In this document: in pieces, positions 47,895 through 56,893 of the stretch
Numbering within the stretch: position 1 is the first letter of the stretch
Layout: every line of letters begins with the position of its first letter
Assembly: GCA_030432755.1 (NCBI GenBank)
Contig: JAUILZ010000001.1
Coordinates: forward strand, 62,001-126,000
Length of the DNA stretch: 64,000 bases
From: Gammaproteobacteria bacterium
GTDB taxonomy: Bacteria; Pseudomonadota; Gammaproteobacteria; Arenicellales; Poriferihabitantaceae
Reading direction: 5' to 3'
Position numbers and translations under genes: made by a program
The notes under the pieces: model-generated
What the model was told of the DNA's origin: nothing
Database searches by the model: none
Seen by the model: only the letters and a program-made list of their open reading frames with translations

Positions 47895-48758
47895 ATGTCT
47901 CCCCAGTCCACCAGCCATGCCCTGCGCCAGCAGCCCGACGAAGTCCTGGCATTCGACCGCTATGTGATACGCGCGGCGGATCTGCATGCCATGCTGGGGG
48001 ATCCGATGCTGCGGATCGTCGACCTGCGCCCCGCCGATCACGGCGCGGAGGGTTACATACCCGGCTCCGTGCATCTCGACTACGAGCGCCTCGTTCGCCG
48101 CGAGGGTCCCGTGGAGGGCTTGCTGCCGTCCCCGGAAGACGTCGCGGCCCTGCTCTCGTCCCTCGGCATCGAGCCCGGACACCGGGTGGTGGCCTACGAC
48201 GACGAGACCGGCGTCGAGGCGGCACGCCTGCTCTGGACGCTGGCAGTGGCCGGCCACGAGGACTACGCCCTGCTCGACGGTGGTTTCAGCGCCTGGCAAT
48301 CCGGTGAATACCCGGTGGCCGGGCGCGCGGATCTGCCGACGGTCACTTCCTGGCCCGCGATTCGATTCAACGAAGGCGTCGTGGAAATGGACTACGTGCG
48401 CGCGGCGATCGGTCGCGAAGATGTCGTCATTGTCGATACCCGCAACGCGGCGGAGTACAGCGGCGAGGAGGAGCGCGCAAAACGTGGCGGGCGAATTCCC
48501 GGCGCGGTGCATTTTGACTGGGTCAATGCCATCGACCTGTTCGGTAGCGGCGAACTGCTGCCGCGGGACGAGCTGATGGCGAAGCTTGCGGCCCTCGACA
48601 TCCGCCCGGAGCGCGAGGTCATTCTCTACTGCCAGTCGAACCGACGCTGCGCCCACACCTTCGTGGTGCTCAAATGGCTCGGTTTCGAGAACGTACGCAG
48701 CTATGCGGGATCGTGGTCGGAGTGGGGTAATGCGGATGACACGCCCATAGAATGCTAG
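47895..48758 (+). CDS. sseA: Sulfurtransferase, two rhodanese domains (3-mercaptopyruvate/thiosulfate type)
   Basis: Protein of 287 aa with two rhodanese domains. The first (about 25-140) has lost its catalytic Cys (VVAYDDETGVEAARLLW), as is normal. The second (about 165-280) has the active loop VILYCQSNRRCAH with the catalytic Cys. The family moves sulfane sulfur from thiosulfate or 3-mercaptopyruvate. The loop CQSNRR is more like thiosulfate-type than the CGSGVTA of SseA, so the donor, and hence the gene symbol, is tentative. Confidence 0.86.
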   Translation: MSPQSTSHALRQQPDEVLAFDRYVIRAADLHAMLGDPMLRIVDLRPADHGAEGYIPGSVHLDYERLVRREGPVEGLLPSPEDVAALLSSLGIEPGHRVVAYDDETGVEAARLLWTLAVAGHEDYALLDGGFSAWQSGEYPVAGRADLPTVTSWPAIRFNEGVVEMDYVRAAIGREDVVIVDTRNAAEYSGEEERAKRGGRIPGAVHFDWVNAIDLFGSGELLPRDELMAKLAALDIRPEREVILYCQSNRRCAHTFVVLKWLGFENVRSYAGSWSEWGNADDTPIEC

Positions 48759-48767
48759 CGCGCCCTG

Positions 48768-50561
48768 TCAGGCAACTCCTCCCCACCGGGGCCTGACCAG
48801 GAACAGCAGCGCGAGTCCGAGCGCGAGTAACAGCGGCCGTATCCACAGCGGCCGCTTGAGTATCAGTCCGAACGACAGCAACGATAGGCCCACGGCCGCC
48901 TGGACGAAGAGTAGCCCCGTACCCAGGGGGTCGATCGCCAGGCCGATGAGCCCGGGCTGCGCCACCATCGCGAGCGGGATCACGTACAGCCCGGCGCCCA
49001 GCGCCATGGCGGTGATCGCCACCTTGAGCCAGTTTTCATCCACCATGCCGGCGGCGATGAATACCGCGCCGCAGACCGGCGGCGTGATGGTGGACAGGAG
49101 GGCATACCAGAAGACGAACAGGTGCACGATCAGCGGCTCGAGGCCGAGCTCCGTAAGCGCGGGGCCGGCCACCGAGACGCAGATGACGTAGGCCGCGGTG
49201 GTGGGCACCTCCATGCCGAGAAACAGGCAGGCCAGCGCGGTGAGCAGCAGCGCCGGCCACAGCTTTCCATCCGCCACCGACAGGATCACCGAGGTGATCT
49301 TCACACCCAGGCCGGTCTGGCCGAGTACGCCGATGATGATCCCGGCACAGAGGATGATGGAGCCGATCATCGCCACCTGGCGGCCGGCGGTGAGGCAGGC
49401 GTCCTCGATTCTCGCCAGCGTGCGCGGTGTGGACAAGGTGAACTGCGCGTCGGTGAACAGCAGCACCGAGGCGGCGAGGATTGCCATGCAGGCGGCATAG
49501 GGCGCGGTGTAGCCGCCGGCAAACATGCGCTCCAGCAGGATCGCGAACGGCAGGAGGAAGAACAGCGCGGTCACCAGAACCTGGCGGGTCTCCGGGCGCT
49601 GGTCGGCGGGCAGCCCCGGTAGCGTGCTGTTGCGCGCATGGGCATTGATGCCCGCCCAGACCGCGATGAAGTAGAGCAGCGCCGGGGGCAGGGCGGCGGC
49701 CATGATGCCGGTGTAGGGGACTCCGGTCAGTTCCACCATGACGAAGGCGCCCGCGCCCATCAGCGGCGGCATGATCTGGCCGCCGGAAGACGCCACCGCC
49801 TCCACCGCGCCCGCGAGCGAGCGCGGATAGCCGAGGCGGGTCATCGCCGGCAGGGTGACGGCGCCGGTGGACGCCACGTTGGCGGAAGCCGAACCGGAGA
49901 TCGAGCCGAACAGAGCCGAGACCAGCACCGATACCTTGGCCGCACCGCCCTTCAACCGGCCCGCCGCGGCATTGGCGAGGTTCATGAATCCCTGGCCCGC
50001 TTCGCCCGCGTTCAGCACCGCGCCGAGGATGACGAAGATCGCGACGACGTTCACCGATACCCCGGTGAGCTTGCCCCAGATGCCGCCCTCGGTGATGGTG
50101 AGGGTGCCGAGAAACGAACCGACCGGCAGGCCGGGATGGCCGAATTCGCCGGGAATGAGGTGACCGAAGAAGCCGTAGAGCAGGGTCAGGAACGCCACCA
50201 GCGGCAGCGGCCAGCCGATGGCGCGGCGCGCCATTTCCAGTACCGCCACCAGGAGGACCACGGCAAGCACGTATTGCCAGGATCCCTCCAGGTATCCGTA
50301 CTGGTCCGCAAGCTCGCCGTGTTGCAGTACCACGATTCCGCAGGCCACCAGCGCGAGCAGACTGAGCGCCATGCCGATGGAGCGCGACCATGGCCCGCCC
50401 GCCATCATCACCAGCGCCCACGGCACCGCCAGTGCCATGTGCAGCGGGCGGCTGACGAGGTTCGGCACGAGGCCGTAGAAGATCAGGCCGAGATGAAAGG
50501 CGATGCTGAGCGCGCCCGCGGCGAGCCAGAACCAGCGGCGCGCGCCGTCGTCAGGGGTCAC
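48768..50561 (-). CDS. TRAP transporter fused permease (DctQM type, TAXI group)
   Basis: Inner-membrane protein of 597 aa with about 14-16 hydrophobic segments. The first four (residues 10-150) correspond to the small subunit DctQ, and the remainder to the large subunit DctM (TEGGIWGKLTGVSVNVVAIFVILGAVLNAGEAGQGFMNLANAAAGRLKGGAAKVSVLVSALFGSISGSASANVASTG). The fused form is characteristic of TAXI-type TRAP systems, which import carboxylates with sodium or protons. Same strand as the binding protein gene upstream. Confidence 0.92.
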   Translation of the reverse strand: MTPDDGARRWFWLAAGALSIAFHLGLIFYGLVPNLVSRPLHMALAVPWALVMMAGGPWSRSIGMALSLLALVACGIVVLQHGELADQYGYLEGSWQYVLAVVLLVAVLEMARRAIGWPLPLVAFLTLLYGFFGHLIPGEFGHPGLPVGSFLGTLTITEGGIWGKLTGVSVNVVAIFVILGAVLNAGEAGQGFMNLANAAAGRLKGGAAKVSVLVSALFGSISGSASANVASTGAVTLPAMTRLGYPRSLAGAVEAVASSGGQIMPPLMGAGAFVMVELTGVPYTGIMAAALPPALLYFIAVWAGINAHARNSTLPGLPADQRPETRQVLVTALFFLLPFAILLERMFAGGYTAPYAACMAILAASVLLFTDAQFTLSTPRTLARIEDACLTAGRQVAMIGSIILCAGIIIGVLGQTGLGVKITSVILSVADGKLWPALLLTALACLFLGMEVPTTAAYVICVSVAGPALTELGLEPLIVHLFVFWYALLSTITPPVCGAVFIAAGMVDENWLKVAITAMALGAGLYVIPLAMVAQPGLIGLAIDPLGTGLLFVQAAVGLSLLSFGLILKRPLWIRPLLLALGLALLFLVRPRWGGVA

Positions 50562-50657
50562 GGGGGATGATTGCGGCAGGCGCGGGAAAATCGACGAGAG
50601 GGGATCCGGCCAGCGGCGCGGGAAGTGGTTTCCCGCGCCGCCCGTGGCCGGCCGGGA

Positions 50658-51608
50658 TCAGTAGCTGCCTTCCGGCATCTCGATTCCGGCTTCCTGGTAG
50701 TAATGCACCGCGCCGGGATGCAGCTTGCCGGTGACGTTGGAGAGCATCTCACCGGTCACGCCGTTCCACCACGCCGCATTGGCGCCCATGGCGTCCTTCT
50801 GCCCCCAGTAGGTCTTCGTGATCTGGTAGGCGGTCTCGTCGTCCATGTCGGTGGTGGTGTGGGCGACCACGGGCAGCGAGGTGGTCACCACGTCGCCGTC
50901 CACGCCGGCATAGGTGCCGCCGGGGATCACCAGGCGGGTGCGCTTGGTGGCCGCTACCTGTTCGTCATCCAGGGACAGTAGCTTTACCGGGGTGCTGGCG
51001 GCGGCCTCGATGACATTTGGAGCGGGCCAGGAACCGGCGGTGACGAAGCCGTCGATCTGGCGGTTCTTCAGCGCCGGAACCGCGTTATCGAGCTCGAGAT
51101 CGGCGAGCTTGACCTGGTCGGTGAGGCCGAAGAGGCCGAAATACTTCTCGCCCTCGCGGGCGCCGAAGGAGCCCTTGCCGATCAGCATGGTCTTGCCGGC
51201 AAGGTCGGCGAAGGTTTCGACCCCGGCGTCCTCGCGCACCACGAAATGCATGGTCAGCGACGGGATCGGGAACAGCGCGCGGATGTTGTCAAACGCCGGG
51301 TCACCCTTGCCCTCGAACATCGCCTTGCCGCCCTGGGCGAGACCGACGAGAGCCGGCGGCGTGGTGAACACGTAGTTGCCACCGCGCTTGGCGGCTTCCA
51401 TCACGTTCTGCACGGAGCCCTGGCTTTCCTCGACGGTGACGATGATTTCGCCATCGCTGCCCGCCTTCAGGGCCTCGGCGATCTGGACACCCATCTGGTA
51501 GTAGGAAGAGGTGGACTTGGCGGACTTGTAAGTGACGCGGGTCTCGGCGCCGGCGGATTGCATGGAGACGAGCAGGGCCGCCGCCAGCAGGTAACGCGGG
51601 AATTTCAT
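50658..51608 (-). CDS. TAXI-family TRAP transporter solute-binding protein
   Basis: Periplasmic binding protein of 316 aa with a signal peptide (1-21, ending AGA) and the TAXI-type start SAKSTSSYYQMGVQIAEALKAGSDGEIIVTVEESQGSVQNVMEAAKRGGNYVFTTPPAL. Ligands known for TAXI proteins include glutamate and other carboxylates; none is assigned here. It precedes the fused permease by 96 nt. Confidence 0.91.
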   Translation of the reverse strand: MKFPRYLLAAALLVSMQSAGAETRVTYKSAKSTSSYYQMGVQIAEALKAGSDGEIIVTVEESQGSVQNVMEAAKRGGNYVFTTPPALVGLAQGGKAMFEGKGDPAFDNIRALFPIPSLTMHFVVREDAGVETFADLAGKTMLIGKGSFGAREGEKYFGLFGLTDQVKLADLELDNAVPALKNRQIDGFVTAGSWPAPNVIEAAASTPVKLLSLDDEQVAATKRTRLVIPGGTYAGVDGDVVTTSLPVVAHTTTDMDDETAYQITKTYWGQKDAMGANAAWWNGVTGEMLSNVTGKLHPGAVHYYQEAGIEMPEGSY

Positions 51609-51663
51609 CGGGAATTTCTCCAGGCGTGATTTTTAGGACCCGCGAAGATATCACCAAATTGCA

Positions 51664-51683
51664 ATTCCAGCGAAAGCCGGAAT
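51664..51683. repeat. REP-like palindrome, imperfect
   Basis: ATTCCAGC-GAAA-GCCGGAAT, one mismatch in the stem. It lies between two divergent genes, the TAXI binding protein and the DapA-family gene. Confidence 0.6.
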
Positions 51684-51779
51684 CCATCTCGCAGGGCATG
51701 CCGGAGCCAACTGGGTGGATCAAACCGGGTCTGCTATGCTCCGGCCCCCGAATCCCGCCCTTCCGATTTCCCGTCCTCC

Positions 51780-52697
51780 ATGTCCGAAAACCAGCAGCGC
51801 CCGCGCGGCGTGATCACGCCGATCCTGACCCCGTTCAACGACGACCTCAGCTTCGCCCCGGATCTCTACCTCGACCAGGCGCGCTGGCTGCTCGACCATG
51901 GCATCCATGTTATCTCGCCGTTCGGCACGACCGGTGAAGCGCTCAGCATGGCGACGGAAGAACGCCTTGCCGCCGTGGATGTGCTCGTCGACGGTGGCAT
52001 CGATCCCGCGCTGCTGATGCCGGGCACCGGCCTTTGCAACCTGCCGGAGACGCTGGAACTCTGCCGCCACGCGGTGGAACGGGGTTGCGCCGGGGTGATG
52101 ACGCTGCCGCCCTTTTTCTACAAGAACGCCAGCGACGACGGACTCTACGCCTACTTCGACCGGTTGATCAACACCATCGATCATCCCGCGCTCCGGATCT
52201 GCCTCTACCATATTCCGCCGATGGCGGGCATCGGTTTCTCTCCGACGCTGGCCGGCCGCCTGGCGGCGGACTTCCCCGACGTGATAGTGGCCTACAAGGA
52301 CAGCTCCGGTGACTTCGACAATACTCGCGCGGTGATCGAGGCCGCGCCCGCCATCTCGGTGTTCCCCGGATCGGAGACCTTCCTCCGCGCCGGCGTCGAG
52401 TCCGGCGGCGCGGGTTGCATATCCGCCACCTGCAACGTCAATCCCTCCGGCATCCGCGGGGTCTACGACCTCGTCACCGGCGCAAGCGAAGGCGACCTCG
52501 ACAGCGCCAACGACGCCATGGTGGCGATGCGCAAACAGATCGAGGGATACGCGCCGATTCCGGCGATGAAAGGACTGCTGGCGGCGGCGCGCGACGAACC
52601 GCGCTGGCGCAACGTCCGTCCGCCGTTGGTCGCCGCCAGCATCGAGAAGACTTCGGACCTCGCTGCGCGCCTCGGAAGCGCCCTGCCACCGCTATAG
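51780..52697 (+). CDS. DapA-family (dihydrodipicolinate synthase/N-acetylneuraminate lyase) aldolase
   Basis: TIM-barrel class I aldolase of 305 aa. It has GTTGEALSMATEER, the catalytic Tyr in CLYHIPPMAGIGF and the Schiff-base Lys in IVAYKDSSGDFDN. These show an active aldolase/lyase, but the substrate differs from DapA itself since the specificity loop (YHIP instead of YNVP) is altered. Divergent from the TAXI transporter, so it may process the imported acid; that link is inferred. Confidence 0.87.
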   Translation: MSENQQRPRGVITPILTPFNDDLSFAPDLYLDQARWLLDHGIHVISPFGTTGEALSMATEERLAAVDVLVDGGIDPALLMPGTGLCNLPETLELCRHAVERGCAGVMTLPPFFYKNASDDGLYAYFDRLINTIDHPALRICLYHIPPMAGIGFSPTLAGRLAADFPDVIVAYKDSSGDFDNTRAVIEAAPAISVFPGSETFLRAGVESGGAGCISATCNVNPSGIRGVYDLVTGASEGDLDSANDAMVAMRKQIEGYAPIPAMKGLLAAARDEPRWRNVRPPLVAASIEKTSDLAARLGSALPPL

Positions 52698-52750
52698 AAA
52701 GATTTCAGCAGGGATGAAACCCGGGTAAGTCCGGACCGTATCTTTTCGAA

Positions 52751-52823
52751 ATCCCAGCGAAAGCTGGGATCTATATTCAACCGGGCGCCACACCCAATCT
52801 TGGACGCCAGCCTTCGCTGGTGT
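52751..52823. repeat. REP-like palindrome pair
   Basis: ATCCCAGC-GAAA-GCTGGGAT (52751-52770) and ACGCCAGC-CTTC-GCTGGTGT (52804-52823). Same two sub-types as the pair at 38.6 kb. It sits between convergent genes. Confidence 0.75.
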
Positions 52824-52872
52824 TACGAGCGTATGTCTCGCAGAGTATCGAAAGTTTTCTGGCGGATCCGTC

Positions 52873-53619
52873 TCAACCCTGACCCACCATCCCCCGGCGA
52901 ATAAGGTTCAGGCCGATCAACAGGAAGAACACCAGGACGATGGTCTTGAAGCGTCCGGAATCGATACGCCGGCGGATCACCTCGCCGATGGAAAAGCCCA
53001 CCAGCGTGGGCACGATCATTGCCGCGGACACCGTCGCCACCGGGCCGCTCAGCATGCCGTTCTGCCAGAAGCCGTAGCACAGTGGCAGGCTGCCAATGAA
53101 AAAAAGAAACCCGGTGCCGCCCACGAATTCATCCTTCTCCACCCCGCGGGCGATGAGATAGGCGGCTACCGGCGGTGACCAGATGGCGGTGAACCCGCCG
53201 ATCACTCCCGCCAAAAAACCGCCGATCACCTGGGCGGGACGATCGAGACGATCGGGTATCGGCGGCACCCGCAAGAGCAGGTTGATCACCGCGAACAACA
53301 CGATCACCAGGCCCACCAGGGCGACCAGGATGTCCGCCGATACGCGGGTCGTATATCCGGTCGTGATCAGCAGGCAGACCGGCAACACCAATGCGAATAA
53401 CCAGTAGCGTCGCGCAATGGCAGCGGCATTGCCGGAGCGATGGATCTGCCAGATATTGGTGAGCATGATGGGAAACACCATCAGCGCCACCGCCAGCCTC
53501 GCATCGATGAACATCGTCATCAGTCCTACCGCCGCGATCGGCAGACCCACGCCGAGAGTGCCCTTGGAGACGCCCGCGACGAGGAAGCATCCCGCGGCAA
53601 TGAACATCCACGGTTCCAT
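52873..53619 (-). CDS. TSUP family (TauE/SafE-type) membrane permease
   Basis: Inner-membrane protein of 248 aa with about seven to eight helices. The TSUP first-half signature is AAGCFLVAGVSKGTLGVGLPIAAVGLMTMFID and the second-half is GGFLAGVIGGFTAIWSPPVAAYLIARGVEKDEFVGGTGFLFF. It probably exports an organic or sulfur-containing anion. It converges on the DapA-family gene. It differs clearly from the TSUP protein at 42069. Confidence 0.87.
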   Translation of the reverse strand: MEPWMFIAAGCFLVAGVSKGTLGVGLPIAAVGLMTMFIDARLAVALMVFPIMLTNIWQIHRSGNAAAIARRYWLFALVLPVCLLITTGYTTRVSADILVALVGLVIVLFAVINLLLRVPPIPDRLDRPAQVIGGFLAGVIGGFTAIWSPPVAAYLIARGVEKDEFVGGTGFLFFIGSLPLCYGFWQNGMLSGPVATVSAAMIVPTLVGFSIGEVIRRRIDSGRFKTIVLVFFLLIGLNLIRRGMVGQG

Positions 53620-53966
53620 GATTACTCGATCAGAGGACGGCTATTGTTGCTATTGATGATGCAAATGCGCGGGCGGCAACTACCGCTCCGCGCGGGAAGC
53701 ATAGCACCGCTGGGGTGGATGCGGGCACCGCCCGGCAACTGCACCTGACCGGTTATCGCCCCGGTCAACGGGTGTTGCAACCAGCGCGTCATGTCATCGG
53801 GTTTGTTCCCAAAGCGCCCCGCGGGTGGATGCCGATGTCGTTATCGGGACACAGTTATGCTGCGAATGGACACGCTCTGGCGCCCCCGGCTCGGGCATAC
53901 TTGATGTTTGTCGTTATGGGTGACCGTCAATGGAAATCGCGGTAAAGGCACGGTTTCAAGCCAAAT
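53620..53966. other. Intergenic region without recognised gene
   Basis: About 350 nt before the promoter at 53967. Short open frames exist but have no family match, no ribosome-binding site and poor codon use. A dyad-like stretch ACCGGTTATCGCCCCGGTCA is near 53749. Otherwise I see nothing definite. Confidence 0.3.
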
Positions 53967-53994
53967 TTGCCATCACGTGTCAATGCACTATAAT
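53967..53994 (+). promoter_or_regulatory. Sigma-70 promoter of the peptide/nickel-type ABC operon
   Basis: TTGCCA (53967-53972), 16-nt spacer, consensus TATAAT (53989-53994). Transcription would start near 54001, leaving a leader of about 165 nt before the ATG at 54166. The leader has a small GATAT/ATATC stem (54129-54146) before the ribosome-binding GGAG, which may tune translation. Confidence 0.7.
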
Positions 53995-54165
53995 GAAAAT
54001 GTATGCGTTTCCCCGTATGGTGGAACGAATGTCCCTGGAAGGCCTGCATGGAATCCGGACTTTCTGTAAATAACGATCATCAAGTAGAACGGCATACGAA
54101 GAACCCGATAATTACGCTGACAACCGACGATATCCGCCGCGATATCTCTCATTGGAGTCCTGCAC

Positions 54166-55797
54166 ATGAAAGACAAGATCAAGCCCAGACATACCCCGGG
54201 TGAACTGCGCTACACTGACCTGACGGCTTACGACAAGGGGCTTGTCGAACGCGCTGTCAGGAGTGGCCACAGTCGCCGCGACGTGCTCAAGTTGATGGCC
54301 GTGACCGGCGTCTCGATGGCCACGGCACAAAACCTTCTGTCCACCGGTGGCGAGGCCATGGCGCAGACGCCGAAGAAAGGCGGCAGCGTTCGCATGGCAT
54401 CCAACCTGCACGGCCCGGACGACCAGCTCGACCCGCCATTGATGACGTCCACCATCGACTACACCCGCAGCCGCGTCCTGTACAACAGCCTCTTGCAACA
54501 CGCCGATGACCTGACGCCGCAGCCCGAACTCGCGGAGACCTGCGAGCCGAATGCGGACGCCACCGAATGGACGATGAAGCTGCGCCAGGGCGTGGTGTTC
54601 CACGATGGCACGCCGTTTACCGCGGACGACGTGGTTTACAGCATGAATCGCCATATCGCCGAGGACTCCAAGTCGGTGATCAAGTCGGTGCTGGAATCCG
54701 TGCAGGAATTCAAGAAGGTCGGCCCGCATGAAGTGGTGGCGGTGCTGAAGAATCCCAATGCCGACCTGCCCACCCTGCTCGGCCTGTTCCAGACCAAGAT
54801 CGTGAAGAACGGCACCACCGGCGACGGCATCGGCACCGGTCCCTTTACCCTGGAGTCCTTCGAGCCCGGGGTGAAATCCACCCACTTGCGAAACGAGAAC
54901 TACTGGCGTGAAGGCGCCAACCTGGATGCGCTGGAAATCACCGCGATCACCGATCCGGTGGCCCGGGTCAACGCGCTCATCGCGGGGGATGCGCAACTCG
55001 TGACGCAGATCGATCCCAATGCATTCCGCCAGATCGAGGAAGCCGACGGCGTCACGCTGCTGTCCACCCCGGCGGGACTGCAGATGGGTATCTGTTGCCT
55101 GAGAAATACCGAGCCCGGCAGCAACGACGATTTCGTCATGGGGATGAAGTACATCCAGGACCGCGAGCGCATCGTCAATCGCATTCTCAAGGGCAAGGGC
55201 ACGCTGGGTAATGATCACCCGGTATCGACCGCCCACGGCGCGGACTACTGCAGCGAATTGCCGATTCGCGAGTTCGATCCTGACAAGGCCAAGTTCCATT
55301 TCGAGAAATCCGGTTACAAGAGCGCGGAACTCTACGTCGCGCCGGTCATGTCCGGTATCGAGGATGCCTGCCTGCTGGCCCAGGCCAACTGCGCCAAGAT
55401 CGGCTTCGACCTCAAGCTGAAGAAGGTGCCCACCGACGGCTACTGGGGCGCGGTCTGGATGAAGGAACCGGTGAACGTGGTGAGCTGGAATATGAGACCC
55501 ACCGCCAACTCCCAGATGGCGATCCAGTTCGCCCCCGGGGCGGCGTGGAACGATACCTTCTGGAACAACGATCGGGTGGGTGAACTGCTGACCCTCGCCC
55601 TGGCGGAACTGGATCCGGCCAAACGTCACGCGATGTACTGCGAGACGCAGGAACTGATCCACAACGGCAGCGGCATGGTGATCCCCGCGTTCTCCAACAT
55701 CAATGACGGCATTGCCAGCAACATCATGGGCATGCCCAAGGTACCGCTGGGGCAGCTCGGCGGTTGCGAATGGCCGGAGTTCATCTGGCTCGCGTGA
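54166..55797 (+). CDS. Peptide/nickel-family ABC transporter substrate-binding protein, Tat-type leader
   Basis: Periplasmic binding protein of 543 aa (SBP family 5). The leader is long (SRRDVLKLMAVTGVSMATAQNLLSTGGEAMAQ) and has a twin-Arg motif at about 40-41, so export by Tat is likely. The family core follows (PQPELAETCEPNADATEWTMKLRQGVVFHDGTPFTADDVVYSMNRH). Ligands include di/oligopeptides, nickel chelates and opines; the ligand here is open. GGAG precedes the ATG. A terminator follows the gene, so it is expressed at higher level than the downstream transporter genes. Confidence 0.9.
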   Translation: MKDKIKPRHTPGELRYTDLTAYDKGLVERAVRSGHSRRDVLKLMAVTGVSMATAQNLLSTGGEAMAQTPKKGGSVRMASNLHGPDDQLDPPLMTSTIDYTRSRVLYNSLLQHADDLTPQPELAETCEPNADATEWTMKLRQGVVFHDGTPFTADDVVYSMNRHIAEDSKSVIKSVLESVQEFKKVGPHEVVAVLKNPNADLPTLLGLFQTKIVKNGTTGDGIGTGPFTLESFEPGVKSTHLRNENYWREGANLDALEITAITDPVARVNALIAGDAQLVTQIDPNAFRQIEEADGVTLLSTPAGLQMGICCLRNTEPGSNDDFVMGMKYIQDRERIVNRILKGKGTLGNDHPVSTAHGADYCSELPIREFDPDKAKFHFEKSGYKSAELYVAPVMSGIEDACLLAQANCAKIGFDLKLKKVPTDGYWGAVWMKEPVNVVSWNMRPTANSQMAIQFAPGAAWNDTFWNNDRVGELLTLALAELDPAKRHAMYCETQELIHNGSGMVIPAFSNINDGIASNIMGMPKVPLGQLGGCEWPEFIWLA

Positions 55798-55854
55798 GCA
55801 CAGGATCGCCCCGGTAGTCGCGGCGTCACCACGCTTTCGACCGGGCAATCCGAG

Positions 55855-55890
55855 GAGGCCTGCATTGCAAACAGTGCAGGCCTCTTTTTT
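55855..55890 (+). terminator. Intrinsic terminator after the binding-protein gene
   Basis: A 10-bp perfect stem GAGGCCTGCA (55855-55864) and TGCAGGCCTC (55875-55884), 10-nt loop, then six T. It lies between the binding protein and the first permease, so it probably allows partial read-through to balance expression. Confidence 0.85.
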
Positions 55891-55932
55891 GTTATTCAAT
55901 CCACAGGGACGTAAACCCGGAGGACCAATGCA

Positions 55933-56883
55933 ATGATGCTGCAAATGGTGTTGCGCCGGATTGCCATCGGTATTGCAACCATACTCGTGGTGTCCGTCAT
56001 CGTCTTCGTCATGACCAGGCTGCTTCCCGGGGACGTGGCGCAGATCATCCTCGGCCAGGGGGCCACCCCCGAGACGCTGGCCGTGCTGCGCAAGGAACTG
56101 GGTCTCGACCAGCCGGGGTATATCCAGTACTTCATCTGGCTGGGCGACCTGTTTACCGGCGATCTCGGAATCTCCAAGGCGGGCGGTGCAACGATCTCCA
56201 GCCTGATCGGCGGACGATTCGGCAACACCATGCTTCTCGCGGGGCTGGTGGCGCTGATCTCGATCCCGATCTCCATCGTGCTCGGCCTGTGGGCGGCGAT
56301 GCACCCGGGCTCCTGGCTTGACCGCATCATCACCTTCGGTACCCTGAGCACGATCTCCGTGCCGGAGTTTTTCATCGCCACCATCATGGTGCTGATCTTC
56401 GCGGTCGAACTGCACTGGCTGCCGTCCACCGCGATGCTGGCGGACAACATGTCGTTTCTCGAACTGCTGCGCGGCCTTGCTATGCCGATCATCACGCTGG
56501 TGATCGTGGTATCCGCGCAGATGATCCGCATGACACGGGCGGGGATTCTCAACGTGATGAGTTCACCCTATATCGAGATGGCGATCCTCAAGGGCGTGCC
56601 ACGGGGACGCATCATCCTGCGTCATGCCTTTCTCAACGCCATCGGTCCGATCATCAACGTGATCGCGCTCAACCTGGCCTACCTGGTGAGCGGGGTGGTG
56701 GTGGTGGAGACCATCTTTGCCTATCCCGGGCTCGCCAAGCTGATGATCGATGGCGTGCAGACCCGGGACCTGCCGCTGGTACAGGCCTGCGCGATGATAT
56801 TCTGCACCACGTACGTGCTCCTGATCCTGGTGGCGGATATCGGCTCCATCGTCTCCAATCCGCGCTTGCGACACCCGAAATAG
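55933..56883 (+). CDS. DppB/OppB-family ABC permease
   Basis: Inner-membrane permease of 316 aa with six helices and the DppB-type start RRIAIGIATILVVSVIVFVMTRLLPGDVAQIILGQGATPETLAVLRKELGLDQPG. The EAA loop reads ILKGVPRGRIILRHAFLNAIGPIINVIAL. It pairs with the next gene. There is GGAGGACC upstream of the ATG at 55933. Confidence 0.93.
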   Translation: MMLQMVLRRIAIGIATILVVSVIVFVMTRLLPGDVAQIILGQGATPETLAVLRKELGLDQPGYIQYFIWLGDLFTGDLGISKAGGATISSLIGGRFGNTMLLAGLVALISIPISIVLGLWAAMHPGSWLDRIITFGTLSTISVPEFFIATIMVLIFAVELHWLPSTAMLADNMSFLELLRGLAMPIITLVIVVSAQMIRMTRAGILNVMSSPYIEMAILKGVPRGRIILRHAFLNAIGPIINVIALNLAYLVSGVVVVETIFAYPGLAKLMIDGVQTRDLPLVQACAMIFCTTYVLLILVADIGSIVSNPRLRHPK

Positions 56884-56893
56884 GGGAATCACC

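Noticed and set aside
53715..53945. Short open frame upstream of the ABC operon
   Set aside because: No ribosome-binding site, no family match, and it ends within the region leading to the promoter.
54112..56415. 767-codon open frame on the minus strand opposite the binding protein and permease genes
   Set aside because: It crosses a clear promoter, a terminator and two real genes, and has no family features.
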